DNA from: Xestospongia bergquistia
Lineage: Eukaryota; Porifera; Demospongiae; Haplosclerida; Petrosiidae
NCBI GenBank assembly: GCA_963965975.1
Contig: OZ014415.1
Span: 5,275,001 to 5,339,000, forward strand
DNA: 64,000 nt
Direction of reading: 5' to 3'
Position 1 is the first letter of the stretch. Every line of letters starts with the position of its first letter. Positions 1 to 13,533 of this stretch are shown piece after piece. The notes below the pieces were generated by a model. The model did not search any database, was not told the DNA's origin, and saw only the letters and a program-made list of their open reading frames with translations. The position numbers and the translations under genes were made by a program.

Positions 1-1285
1 ATGTTAATGACAATATTACATTTGCAGTATTACATTTGGCAGTATTACATTTGGTAGTATTATATTTGTAGTATTAGTTTATGTCAAAATACCAGTTAAT
101 GTTTATACATTTTTATTGTTAATATACTTACCAATTGTTATTTCCTTCATCTGCATGTATGTGTGTGTGTGTATGTTTAAAATAAGGTAATATTTTTAAG
201 TTATACAATATGAATGTAACATTACACTGATAATCGTATACCTAGAAGGACAACAAATCATGTTACTTGAGTCTATCACGATGTAATACATTACTTTACC
301 ATGTACCGAGGAACATCATTCTTTCAGAAATACTGCAGGGAACACTGCCAAATGACTTGGCTAAATGGAATGCAACATACTTTAGTAAATATACTTCTTA
401 CTAAAGTCAATATATCACAGAGAAAAAGACTAGTTTAAAAGTCAAGCTTGATATACTAACAGACGTGGAGTACTGCTTCTCTGACCATATTTGTTACTAT
501 TGTCATTCCCTTTTGTTGTAGTCAAGAACATCATTATCTGAGATTTACTACAGAGGATACTGTCAAATGGTTTGGCTGTATGGAATCCAGTTCCTTATTC
601 TGTCTTGCTTAACAGCCCTGCAAAGGTAAAGTACTTACAAGTACAAAAACATAACAAGCTGACACTCAAACAAAAGTACACAATATACTAATACACATGA
701 GTACCGCTACTCTGACCGTATTTATTTGCCATTGGGCTGTAGCAAGTAATATCATTGTCTTGGAATGACTTGGCTGAAAGGATGTAAAGTCCTGACATAT
801 TCGATGCTAAAATAAAGTAATGCACAAAATATACTGGTTACTAAAGCCTATACCTTACAGAGAAAAGGACTAGTGAGATATTATGTTTTAAAATGACTAG
901 TTAATAACTTTAGTATAAACACATTCACATATGATACAGCACACAACTCAAGACTAAATAACACAATATTCATATTTTATAAAGTATGTTGCATAGATAA
1001 CTTATGGTACAGGAAGTCAACACATGATAATAATATTCATAACTATATGCAACACCATACATTTTCGATGGCATACATTTCACAAACTTCAAATTGCACA
1101 CCTTCTAGGGTTTAATAAAAAACAATTTTCGCTTTGAGAAGTCACCCATCTGTCATTTGGAAATTAAAAATTACAATTCTAATTATATAAAGAAATGGTA
1201 TATTATAAAAATTATTATTAAAATAATAACCAGGTATTGCTTTGTGATTTGAGGCAGCTATAAAGCCACCATGGTTTTGAAAAAA

Positions 1286-1472
1286 CCTTTCGTCAAAGAA
1301 GGAAGACTGAGAATGTCTACAACTAATTGTCTGGCACGTGAAAGTTTTGTAGCATCAGAGGTTCATTTCAGAGATTCTTCAGTCTCTTACATCTGCCAAG
1401 TTTCTCAAAATATTCATAGACATTCACAACAACCTCCTTTGTTTGCACTCTCAATCTCTTTCCAGTTGGCAT
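1286..1472 (-). pseudogene. Degenerate transposase-like N-terminal fragment
   Basis: Read on the minus strand from an ATG at 1472, the sequence gives MPTGKRLRVQTKEVVVNVYE followed by YFEKLGRCKR. After a frame change it continues with ETEESLK and, past one stop, TSDATKLSRARQLVVDIL. A basic start, an amphipathic helix ending in F-E-K and a second helix with TSDATKLSR look like the helix-turn-helix DNA-binding head found on many eukaryotic DDE transposases. At least one frame change and one in-frame stop separate the pieces, so it is a fossil. No catalytic DDE part is visible nearby. The family is not certain, and it could instead be a fragment of a host helix-turn-helix gene. It sits at a gap between satellite units. 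Confidence 0.4.
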
Positions 1473-3779
1473 GTTCACCAACACAAGAGAAAACGTGGTG
1501 TGTTCAAATGACATTCACGTGAACAAGTAATGAATATAATTAAAATGCTAATTGCGTATAATAGGTGAGGAAAAATAAGTGTATATATTACAGAGACAAG
1601 GAAACGTGACATATGTTTTAAAATGACTTATTACAGGCTTAGTTAAGATAACAAATGCACTAAACTAAGAGCTAAAGCTCAATGAATTTAAAGTCAAGCT
1701 AGATGTACTAACACAAATGAAGTATTGATACACTGACTGTATTTACTTGCCCATGGGCTGTAGTGAGGAACATTGTTGTCTTGGATTTACTGCAGAGACC
1801 ACTGTCAAATGATTTGGCTGAATGGAATATGGTTCCTTCTTCTATCTTGCTAAACAGCCCTGTAGAAATAAAGTCATGAATCTTTGGTTACTAAAACGAA
1901 GTAATGATGCACTAAACTAAGGGCTAAATCTCATTGAATTTAAAGTCAACCTATATATACTAACACACTTGACTGTATTTACTTGCCCTTGGGCTATAGA
2001 GAGGAACATTAATGTCTTGGATTTACTGCAGAAAACATTGTCAAATGATTTGGCTGAATGGAATCTAGTTCCTTTATCTATCTTGCTAAACAGCCCTGTA
2101 AAAATAAAGTCATGAATCTTTGGTTGCTAAAACGAAGTAGCGATGAACTAACACACTTGACTGTATTTACTTGCCCTTAGGCTATAGTGAGGAACATTAT
2201 TGTCTTGGATTTACTGCAAAGAACACTGTCAAATAACCTGGCTGAATGGAATCGAGTTCCTTCTTCTCTCTTGCTAACAACCCTGCAGAAATGAAGTCAT
2301 GACTCCATGGTTGCTAAAATGAAGTAATACTGTCTAAGATTTCTAGCACAAACTATTACAACGTGGTACTACAAATGCACTAAACTAAGGGCTAAAGCTC
2401 ATTGAATTTAAACTCAAGCTGTATATACTAACACACTTGACTGTATGTATTTGCCCTTGGGCTATAGCGAGGAACATTATTGTCTTGGATTTACTGCAGA
2501 GAACACTGTCAAATGATTTGGCTGAATGAAATCTAGTTCCTTCTTCTGTTTTGCTAAACAGCCCTGTAGAAATAAAGTCGTGAATGATTGGTTGCTAAAA
2601 CGAAGTAATGCTGTCTAGGATTTCTAGTACAAACCTTTACAAGCTGATACTGATACCAAAGAAGACACAACGGGGATTAAAAGCCCTGCAGAATTAAAGT
2701 CGTTACTCATTGGTTGCGAAAACGCTAAGATTTCTAGTACACATTGTGACAAGCTTACTGATGTTATCTTTAGTCTTATATGAAGCTCCAACTGTATAAT
2801 ATCCTCTGGCAACAGCTGGTACAAGAATTACATCTGCTTTTGCTCTTCGAGTAATTGAAATGCCTCCTCTACGATCTCAACTGAAATACTAGGTATATCA
2901 GAACCCACCTAATAATAAAGATAAAATATTTAATGATAATTATTGCTGTGTCACTCACAAATATCACAATTTTAGCACCTTCATTTAGTAAAGCTCATTG
3001 AATTTAAAGTCAAGCTATATATACTAACACACTTCACTGTATTTACTTGCCCTTAGGCTATAGCAAGGAACATTATTGTCTTGGATTTACTGCAGAGAAC
3101 ACTGTAAAATGTTTTGACTGAATGGAATCCAGTTCCTTCTTCTGTCTTGCTAAACAGCCCTGTAGAAATAAAGTCGTGAATGATTGGTTGCTAAAATGAA
3201 GTAATGCTGTCTAACATTTCTAGTACAAAACATTGCAAGCTGATACTACAAATCCACTAAACTTAGGGCTAAAGCTCATTCAATTTAAACTCAAGCTATA
3301 TATACTAAGACACTTCACTGTATTTACTTCCCCTTGGGCTATAGCGAGGATCATTATTGTCTTGGATTTACTGCAGAGAACACTGTCAAATGACTTGGCT
3401 AAATGGAATCCAGTTCCTTCTTCTGTCTTGCTAAACAACCCTGCAGAAATGAAGTCATGACTCCATGGTTGCTAAAACGAAGTAATACTGTCTAAGATTT
3501 CTAGTACAAAATATTACAAGTTCATACTACAAATGCACTAAACTAAGGGCTAAAGCTCATTGAATTTAAAGTCAAGCACTGTATTTACTTACCCTTGGGC
3601 TATAGTGAGGAACATTATTGTCTTGGATTTACTGCAGAGACCACTGTCAAATGATTTGGCTGAATGGAATATGGTTCCTTCTTCTATCTTGCTAAACAGC
3701 CCTGTAGAAATAAAGTCATGAATCTTTGGTTGCTAAAACGAAGTAACGATGCACTAAAACACTTGACTGTATTTACTTG

Positions 3780-4745
3780 CCCTTGGGCTATAGCGAGGAA
3801 CATTATTGTCTTGGATTTACAGCAGAGAACACTGAATGGAATCCAGTTCCTTCACTGTCTTCCTAAACAACACTGCACAAATAAAGTCATGACTCCATGG
3901 TTGCTAAAACGAAGTAATACTGTCTAAGATTTCTAGCACAAATTATTACAACGTGATACTACAAATGCACTAAACTAAGGGATAGAGCTTATTAAATTTA
4001 AACTCAAGCTATATATACTAACACACTTAACTGTATTTACATTTGCCTTGGGCTGTAGCGAGGAACATTATTGTCTTGGATTTACTGCAAAGAACACACT
4101 CAAATGATTTGGCTGAATGGCATCTGGTTCCTTCCTCTGTCTTGCTAAACAGCCATGTAGAAATAATGTCGTGAATGATTGGTTGCTAAAATGAAGTAAT
4201 GCTGTCTAACATTTCTAGTACAAACCATTGCAAGCTGACACTACAAATCCACTAGTATTTACTTGACCTTGTGCTATACGAAGGAACATTATTGTCTTGG
4301 ATTTACAGCAGAGAACACTGAATGGAATCCAGTTCCTTCACTGTCTTCCTAAACAACACTGCACAAATAAAGTCATGACTCCATGGTTGCTAAAACGAAG
4401 TAATACTGTCTAAGATTTCTAGCACAAATTATTACAACGTGATACTACAAATGCACTAAACTAAGGGATAGAGCTTATTAAATTTAAACTCAAGCTATAT
4501 ATACTAACACACTTAACTGTATTTACATTTGCCTTGGGCTGTAGCGAGGAACATTATTGTCTTGGATTTACTGCAAAGAACACACTCAAATGATTTGGCT
4601 GAATGGCATCTGGTTCCTTCCTCTGTCTTGCTAAACAGCCCTGTAGAAATAATGTCGTGAATGATTGGTTGCTAAAATGAAGTAATGCTGTCTAACATTT
4701 CTAGTACAAACCATTGCAAGCTGACACTACAAATCCACTAGTATT
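3780..4745. repeat. 484 bp tandem duplication inside the satellite
   Basis: The stretch from about 3,780 to 4,260 is repeated almost base for base from about 4,265 to 4,745. Both copies share unusual features not seen in other units: ATTTACAGCAGAGAACACTG, the variant CTTCACTGTCTTCCTAAAC, and CAAATAATGTC or its close form. Sharing of private variants marks this as a recent local duplication of a two-unit block. Confidence 0.75.
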
Positions 4746-7559
4746 TACTTGACCTTGTGCTATACGAAGGAATATTATTGTCTTGGATTTACTGCAGAGA
4801 ACATTGTCAAATGATTTGGCTGAATGGAATCGAGTTCCTTCTTCTATCTTCCTAAACAGCCCTGTAGAAATAAAGTCATGAATCTTTGGTTGCTAAAACG
4901 AAGTAGCGATGAGCTAACACACTTGACTATATTTACTTGCCCTTGGGCTATAGCAAGGAACTTTGTTGTCTTGGATTTACTGCATAGAACACTGTGAAAT
5001 GACCTGGCTGAATGGAATATGGTTCCTTCTTCTGTCTTGCTAAACAACCCTGCAGAAATAAAGTCATGAATCCATGGTTGCTAGAATGAAGTAATACTGT
5101 CTAAGATTTCTGGTACAAAATATTACGACGTGATACAACAAATGTACTAAACTAAGGCCTAAAGCTCATTAAATTTAAAGTCAAGCTTATATACTAACAC
5201 ACTTGACTGTATGTACTTGCCCATGGGCTATAGCGAGGAACATTATTGTCTTGGATTTACTGCAGAGAACACTGTCAAATAATTTGGCTGAATGGAATCT
5301 GGTTCCTTCATCTGTCTTGCTAAACAGCCCTGTAGAAATAAAGTCGTGAATGATTGGGTGCTAAAATGAAGTAATGCTGTCTAACATTTCTAGTACAAGC
5401 CATTACAAGCTGATACTACAAATGCACTAAACTAAGGGCTAAAGCTCATTGAATTTAAACTCAAGCTATATATACTAACACACTTCACTGTATTTACTTT
5501 CCATTGGGCTATATCGAGGAACATTATTTCTTGGATTTATCACAGAGAACATAGTCGAATGATTTGGCTGAATGGAACTTGGCTCCTTCTTCTGTCTTGC
5601 TAAACAGCCCTGTAGAAATAAAGTCGTGAATGATTGGGTGCTAAAATGAAGTAATGCTGTCTAACATTTCTAGTACAAACCATTGCAAGCTGATACTACA
5701 AATCCACTAAACTTAGGGCTAAAAAGCTCTTTCAAATTTAAACTCAAGCTATATATACTAACACACTTCACTGTATTTACTTTCCCTTGGGCTATAGCGA
5801 GGAACATTATTGTCTTAGATTTACTGCAGAGAACACTGTCAAATGATTTGGCTGAATGGAATCTGGTTCCTTCTTCTGTCTTGCTAAACAGCCCTGTAGA
5901 AATAAAGTCGTGAATGATTGGTTGCTAAAATGAAGTAATGCTGTCTAACATTTCTAGCACAAGCCATTACAACTGATACTACAAATGCACTAAACTAAGG
6001 GCTAAAGCTCATTGAATTTAAAATATCCAATATATACTAACACACTTCACTCTATTTACTTCCCCTTGGGCTATAGCGAGGAACATTATTGTCTTTGATT
6101 TACTGCAGAGAACACTGTCAAATAATTTGGCTGAATGGAATCCGGTTCCTTCTTCTGTCTTGCTAAACAGTCCTGTAGAAATAAAGTCGTGAATGATTGG
6201 TTGCTAAAACGAAGTAATGCTGTCTAACATTTCTAGCACAAGCCATTACAACTGATACTACAAATGCACTAAACTAAGGGCTAAAGCTCATTTAATTTAA
6301 AATATCCTATATATACTAATACACTTCACTCTATTTACTTGCACATGGGCTATAGCGAGGAACATTATTGTCTTGGATTTACTGCAGAGAACACTGTCAA
6401 ATGATTTGGCTGAATGGAATCCGGTTCCTTCTTCTGTCTTGCTAAACAGCCCTGTAGAAATAAAGTCGTGAATGATTGGGTGCTAAAATGAAGTATTGCT
6501 GTCTAACATTTCTAGTACAAGCCATTACAAGCTTATACTAGAAATGCACTAAATTAAGGGCTAAAGCTCATTTAATTTAAAATCAAGCTATATATACTAA
6601 CACACTTCACTGTATTTACTTGCCCTTGGGCTATAGCGAGGAACATTATTGACTTGGATTTACTGCAAAGAACACTGTCAAATGATTTGGCTGAATGGAA
6701 TCTGGTTCCTTCTTCTGTCTTGCTAAACAGTCACGTAGAAATAAAGTCGAGAATGATTAGGTGCTAAAATGAAGTAATGCTGTCTAACATTTCTAGTACA
6801 AGCCATTACAAGCTGATACTACAAATGCACTAAACTAAGGGCTAAAGCTCATTAAATTTAAACTCAAGCTATATATACTAACACACTTAAGTGTATTTAC
6901 TTTCCCTTGGGCTATAGCGAGGAACATTATTGTCTTGGATTTATCGCAGAGAACATAGTCGAATGATTTGGCTGAATGGAATCTGGCTCCTTCTTCTGTC
7001 TTGCTAAACAGCCCTGTAGAAATAAAGTCGTGAATGATTGGTTGCTAAAATGAAGTAATGCTGTCTAACATTTCTAGTACAAACCATTGCAAGCTGATAT
7101 TACAAATTCACTAAACGTAGGGCTAAAAAGCTCTTTCAATTTAAACTCAAGCTATATATACTAACACACTTCACTGTATTTACTTCCCCTAAGTTTTCTA
7201 GTACAAAATATTACAAGTTCATACTACAAATGCACCAAACTAAGCTCATTAAATTTAAAGTCAAGGTATATATACTAACACATTTGACTGTAACACACTT
7301 GACTGTATTTACTTCCCCTTGGGCTATAGCAAGGAACATTATTGTCTTGGATTTACTACAGAGACCACTTTTCAAATGATTTGGCTGAATGAAATCTGGT
7401 TCCTTCTTCTATCTTGCTAAACAGCCCTGTAGAAATAAAGTCATGAATCTTTGGTTGAAAAAAGGAAGTAACGATGCACTAAACTAAGGACTAAAGCTCA
7501 TTCAATTTATAGTCAAGCTATATATACTAACACACTTGACTGTATTTACTTGCCCTTGG

Positions 7560-8860
7560 GCTATAGCGAGGAACATTATTGCTGAAATGAAGTAATGCAG
7601 TCTAAGATTTCTAGTACAAACCATTACAAACACATTCACGTATGATATAGGACAATACTCAAGACTCAAATAAAATCTCTACAATATGCACATTTTATAA
7701 TATATAGTGCATAGATAACTTATGGGACAGGAAGTCTACACATGATAATCATATTCATAAGTATACACAATACAATAACCAACCAATAATACAGCACAAG
7801 CTGATACTGACACAAACGTAGAGACAGTGAGGGTAAACAGCCCTGCAGAAATAAAGTTGTGACAAAACATTATAAGCTAATACTGATACAAAAGTAGACA
7901 CAATAGGTTTAAATGGGCTTGTACTAAATAAAAACACTTGACTAACTACTGATATAATGGTAGACATAATGGGGCTAAATAGGCATGTAGTAATTGTACT
8001 AAATATACTGGTTACTAAAGTTATATATTTGAGAAAAGGAATAGTCTGATATGTTTCCAAATGACTTATTACAGGCTAAGTTTGGATAACAGATGCACTA
8101 AAACTAAGAGCTAAATCTGACTCAATTTCTTTTGTTCTAGCGAGTAACATCATCGTCTAAGATTTATTGCAGACAAGACTGTCAAATCACTTGGCTACAT
8201 GTAATACAGTTCCTTCTTCTGTCTTGCTCCACAGCCCTGCAGACGTAAAGTCCTGACAGATTGGTTTCTAAAATGAAGTAATGCTGTCTAAGATTTTTAG
8301 TACAAACCTTTACAAGCTGATACTGATACCAAAGCAGACAAAATCAGGGTAAAAAGCCTTTTAAAAACACTTGAATAATACTATTGAGACTTGCTACATT
8401 GACTGGCAGTATTTGTTACTACTGTTTTTTCCTTCTGTTCTAGCAAGGAATTTCATTGTCTCGGATTTACTGCAGAGAACACTGTCAAATGCTTGCCTGT
8501 TGGAATCCAGTTCCTTCTTTTGTCTTGTTAAACAGCCCTACAGAAGTAAAGTCCTGACACATTGCTTGCTAAAACGAAGTAATGCTATCTAAGTTTTCTA
8601 GTACAAAATATTACATGTTCATACTACAAATGCACTAAACTAAGGGCTAAAAATCATTGAACTTAAAGTCAAGCACTGTATTTACTTGCCCTTGGGCTAT
8701 AGCGAGGAACATTATCGTCTTGGATTTACTGCAGAGAACACTGACAAATGATTTGGCTGAATGGAATCTGGTTCCTTCTTCTGTCTTGCTAAACAGCCCT
8801 GTAGAAATAAAGTCGTGAATGATTAGGTGCTAAAATGAAGTAATTCTGTCTAACATTTCT
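7560..8860. repeat. Long-form satellite block (copy 1)
   Basis: This block contains the longer, diverged form of the repeat. Besides the usual anchors it has a segment with CAAGCTGATACTGATACCAA, CTGGTTACTAAAG, TTACAGGCTAAG and CAGATGCACTAAAACTAAG. Its central part has a strong pyrimidine tract ending TTCTGTTCTAG, where short units have the weaker GGGCTATAG. It also carries a lead-in around 7,625-7,790 (AACACATTCACGTATGATAT and following) found in related form at 900-1,050. It matches 17,080-18,350 over its whole length, at an offset of about 9.52 kb. Confidence 0.75.
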
Positions 8861-10309
8861 AGTACAAGCCATTACAATCTGATACTACAAATGTACTAAA
8901 CTAAGGGCTAAAGCTCATTGAATTTAAACTCAATCTATATGTACTAACATACTTCACTGTATTTACTTGCCCATGGGCTATAGCGAGGAACATTATTGTC
9001 TTGGATTTACTGCAGTGAACACTGTCAAATGATTTGGCTGAATGGAATCTGGTTCCTTCTTCTGTCTCGCTAAACAGACCTGCGGAAATAAAGTAGGGCT
9101 AAAGCTCATTGAATTTAAACTCAAGCTATATATACTAACACACTTCACTGAATATACTTCCCCTTGGGCTATAGGGAGGAACATTATTGTCTTGGATTTA
9201 TTGCAGAGAACAGTGTCAAATGATTTGGCTGAATGGAATATGGTTCCTTCTTCTGTCTTGCTAAACAGCCCTGTAGAAATAAAGTCGTGAATCATTGGTT
9301 GCTAAAACAAAGTAATGCTATCTAAGATTTCTAGTACAAAATATTACAAGTTCATACTACAAATGCACTAAACTAAGGGCTAAAGCTCATTGAATTTAAA
9401 GTCAAGCACTATATTTACTTGCCCTTGGGCTATAGCGAGGAACATTATTGACTTAGATTTACTGCAGAGAAGACTGTCAAATGATTTGGCTGAATGGAGT
9501 ATGGTTCCTTCTTCTATCTTGCTAAACAGCCCTGTAGAAATAAAGTCATAAATCTTTCGTTCCTAAAACGAAGTAATGATGCACTAAACTAAGGGCTAAA
9601 TCTCATTGAATTTAAACTCAAGCTATATATGCTAACACACTTCACTGTATTTACTTGCCTATGGGCTATAGCGAGGAACATTACTGTCTTGGATTTATTG
9701 CAGAGAACACTGTCAAATTGATTTGACTGAATGGAATCTGGTTCCTTCTTCTGTCTTGCTAAACATTCCTGTATAAATAAAGTCATGAATCATTGGTTGC
9801 TAAAACAAAGTAATGCTATCTAAGATTTCTAGTACAAAATATTACAAGTTCATACTACAAACGCACTAAACTAAGGGCTAAAGCTTATTGAATTTAAAGT
9901 CAAGCACTGTATTTCCTTGCCCTTGGGCTATAGCGAGGAACATTATTGACTTGGATTTACTGCAGAGAACACTGTCAAATGATTTGGCTGAATGGAATAT
10001 GGTTCCTTCTTCTATCTTGCTAAACAGCCCTGTAGAAATAAAGTCATGAATCTTTGGTTCCTAAAACGAAGTATTGATGCACTAAACTAAGGGCTAAATC
10101 TCATTGAATTTAAAATCAAGCTATATATACTAACACACTTCACTGTATTTACTTGCCCATGGGCTATAGCGAGGAACATTATTGTCTTGGATTTACTGCA
10201 GAGAACACTATCAAAAAATTTCGGTGAATGGAATCTGCTTCCTTCTTCTGTCTTGCTAAACAGCCCTGTAGAAATAAAGTCGTGAATGATTACTTGCTAA
10301 AATGAAGTA

Positions 10310-10840
10310 ATGCTGTCTAAGATTTCTAGTACAAAACGTTGCAAGCTGATACTACAAAACCACTAAAGTTAGGGCTAAAGCTCATTCAATTTAAACTCAA
10401 GCTATATATACTAACACACTTCACTGTATTTACTTCCCCTTGGGCTATAGCGAGGATCATTATTGTCTTAGATTTACTGCAGAGAACACTGTCAAATGAT
10501 TTGGCTGAATGGAATCTGGTTCCTTCTTCTGTCTTGCTAAACAGCCCTGTAGAAATAAAGTAATGAATCATTGGTTGCTAAAACGATGTAATGCTATCTA
10601 AGTTTTCTACTACAAATATTACAAGTTAATGCTACAAATGCACTAAACTAAGGGCTAAAGCTCATTAAATTTAAAGTCAAGCTTATATACTAACACACTT
10701 CACTGTATTTACTTGCCCTTGGGCTATGGCAAGGAACATTATTGCCTTGGATTTACTGCAGAGAACACTGTCAAATGATTTGGCTGAATGGAATCTAGTT
10801 CCTTCTTCTGTCTTGCTAAACAGCCCTGTAGAAATAAAGT
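10310..10840. repeat. Satellite block copied at 15,830-16,350
   Basis: The segment from the unit beginning near 10,339 through its right neighbour carries private variants (CTACTACAAATATTACAAG, GTTAATGCTACAAATG, GGGCTATGGCAAGG, ATTGCCTTGG). The same series in the same order recurs at 15,830-16,350, about 5.5 kb away. This indicates unequal exchange or a block copy inside the array. Confidence 0.65.
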
Positions 10841-13533
10841 AGTGAATGATTGGGTGCTAAAACGAAGTAATGCTATCTAAGATTTCTAGTACAAAATATT
10901 ACAAGTTCATACTACAAATGCACTAAACTAAGGGCTAAAGCTCATTGAATACTAACACACTTTACTGCATTTATTTCCCCTTGGGTTATAGCAAGGAACA
11001 TTATTGTCTTGGATTTACTGCAGAGAACACTGTCAAATGATTATGCTCAATGGAATCTGGTTCCTTCTTCTGTCTTGCTAAACAGACCTGTAGAAATAAA
11101 GTCATGAATCATTGGGTGCTAAAATGAACTAATACTGTCTAACATTTCTACTACAAGCCATTAAAAGCTGATACTACAAATCCACTAAACTAAGGGCTAA
11201 AGCTCATTCAATTTAAACTCAATCTATATATACTAATACACTTCACTCTATTTACTTGACCATGGGCTATAGCGAGGAACATTGTTGTCATGGATTTTCT
11301 GCAGAGAACACTGTCAAATGATTTGGCTGATTGGAATCCACTTCCTTCTTCTGTCTTGCTAAACAGCCTTGTAGAAATAAAGTCATGAATCATTGGTTGC
11401 TAAAACGAAGTAATGCTATCTAAGTTTTCTAGTACAAAATATTGTAAGTTCATACTACAAATGCACTAAACTAAGGGCTAAAGCTCATTTAATTTAAATT
11501 CAAGCTATATATACTAACACACTTCACTGTGTTTACTTGCCCTTGGGCTATAGCGAGGAACATTATTGTCTTAGATTTACTGCAGAGAAGACTGTCAAAT
11601 GATTTGGCTGAATGGAATCCACTTCCTTCTTCTGTCTTGCTAAACAGCCCTGTAGAAATAAAGTCGTGACTCATTGGTTGCTACTAAAGAAGTAATGCTA
11701 TCTAAGATTTCTAGTACAAACCTATACAATCTGATACTGATACCAAAGAAGACACAATGGGGGTAAAAGCCTTTTATACTGGTTATTAAAATGTATATAA
11801 TACATCTTGCTAAACAGCCCGGTAGAAATAAAGTCTTGAATGATTGGGTGCCAAAATGAAGTAATGCTGTCTAAGATTTTTAGTACAAACCTTTACAAGC
11901 TGATACTGATACCAAAGTAGATACAATAAGGCTAAAAAGCCTTTTAAAAACACTTGAATAATACTATTAAGACTTGCTACATTGACTGGCAGTACTTGTT
12001 ACTACTGTTTTTTCCTTCTGTTCTAGCAAGGAATTTCATTGTCTCGGATTTACTGAGAAGAACACTGTCAAATGCTTGCCTGTTGGAATCCAGTTCCTTC
12101 TTTTGTCTTGTTAAACAGCCCTGCATAAGTAAAGTCCTGACTCAATGATTGCTAAAACGAAGTAATGCTATCTAAGTTTTCTAGTACAAAATATTACATG
12201 TTCATACTACAAATGCACTAAACAAAGGGCTAAAAATCATTGAATTTAAAGTCAAGCACTGTATTTACTTGCCCTTGGGCTAAAGCGAGGAACATTATTG
12301 TCTTGGATTTACTGCAGAGAACACTGTCAAATGATTTGGCTGAATGGAATCTGGTTCCTTCTTCTGTCTTGCTAAACAGCCCTGTAGAAATAAAGTCGTG
12401 AATGATTGCTTGCTAAAATGAAGTAATGCTCTCTAAGATTTCTAGTACAAACCATTGCAAGCTGATACTACAAATGCACTAAACTTAGGGCTAAAGCTCA
12501 TTGAATTTAAACTCAAGCTATATATACTATCACACTTGACTGTATTTACTTCCCCTTGGGCTATAGCGAGGAACATTGTTGACTGGTATTACTGCAGAGA
12601 ACACTGTCAAATGATTTGGCTGAATGGAATCTGGTTCCTTCTTCTGTCTTGCTAAACAGCCCTGTAGAATTAAAGTCATGAATCATTGGTTGCTAAAACG
12701 AAGTAATGCTATTTAAATTTTGTAGTACAAAATATTACAAGTTCATACTATAAATGAACTAAAATAAGGGGTAAAGCTCATTCAATTTAAAGTCAAGCTA
12801 TACATATAGTAACACACTTCATTGTATTTACTTGCCCTTGGGCTACGGCAAGGAACATTATTGTCTTGGATTTACTGCAGAGAATAATGTCAAATGATTT
12901 GGCTGAATGGAATCTGGTTCCTTCATCTGTCTTGCTAAACAGCCCTGTAGAAATGAAGTCGTGAATGACTGGTTGCTAAAATGAAGTAATGCTGTCTAAG
13001 ATTTCTAGTACAAAACATTGCAAGCTGATACTACAAATGCACTAAACTTAGGGCTAAAGCTCATTCAATTTAAACTCAATCTATATATACTAAAACACTT
13101 CATGTATTTACTTGCCCTTGGGCTACGGCAAGGAACATTATTGTCTTGGATTTCCTGCAGAGAACACTGTCAAATGATTTGGCTGAATGGAATCTGGTTC
13201 CTTCTTCTGTCTTGCTAAACAGACCTGTAGAAAGAAAGTAATGAATCATTGGTTGCTAAAAACATGTAATGAGGCACTAAACTAAGGGCTAAATCTCATT
13301 GAATTTACACTCAAGCAATATATACTAATACACTTCACTGTATTTACTTGCCCTTGGGCTATAGCAAGGAACATTATTGTCTTGTATTTACTGCAGAGAA
13401 CACTGTCAAATGATTTGGCTGAATGGAATCTGGTTCCTTCTTCTGTCTTGCTAAACAGCCCTGTAGAAATAAAGTCGTGAATTATTGCTTGCTAAAATGA
13501 AGTAATGCTCTCTAAGATTTCTGGTACAAAACA

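Noticed and set aside
7755-8060. 101-codon minus-strand frame with hydrophobic stretches
   Set aside because: It is the reverse strand of the long-form satellite and recurs in broken form at 17,275 and 18,932; hydrophobicity comes from the A+T-rich repeat.
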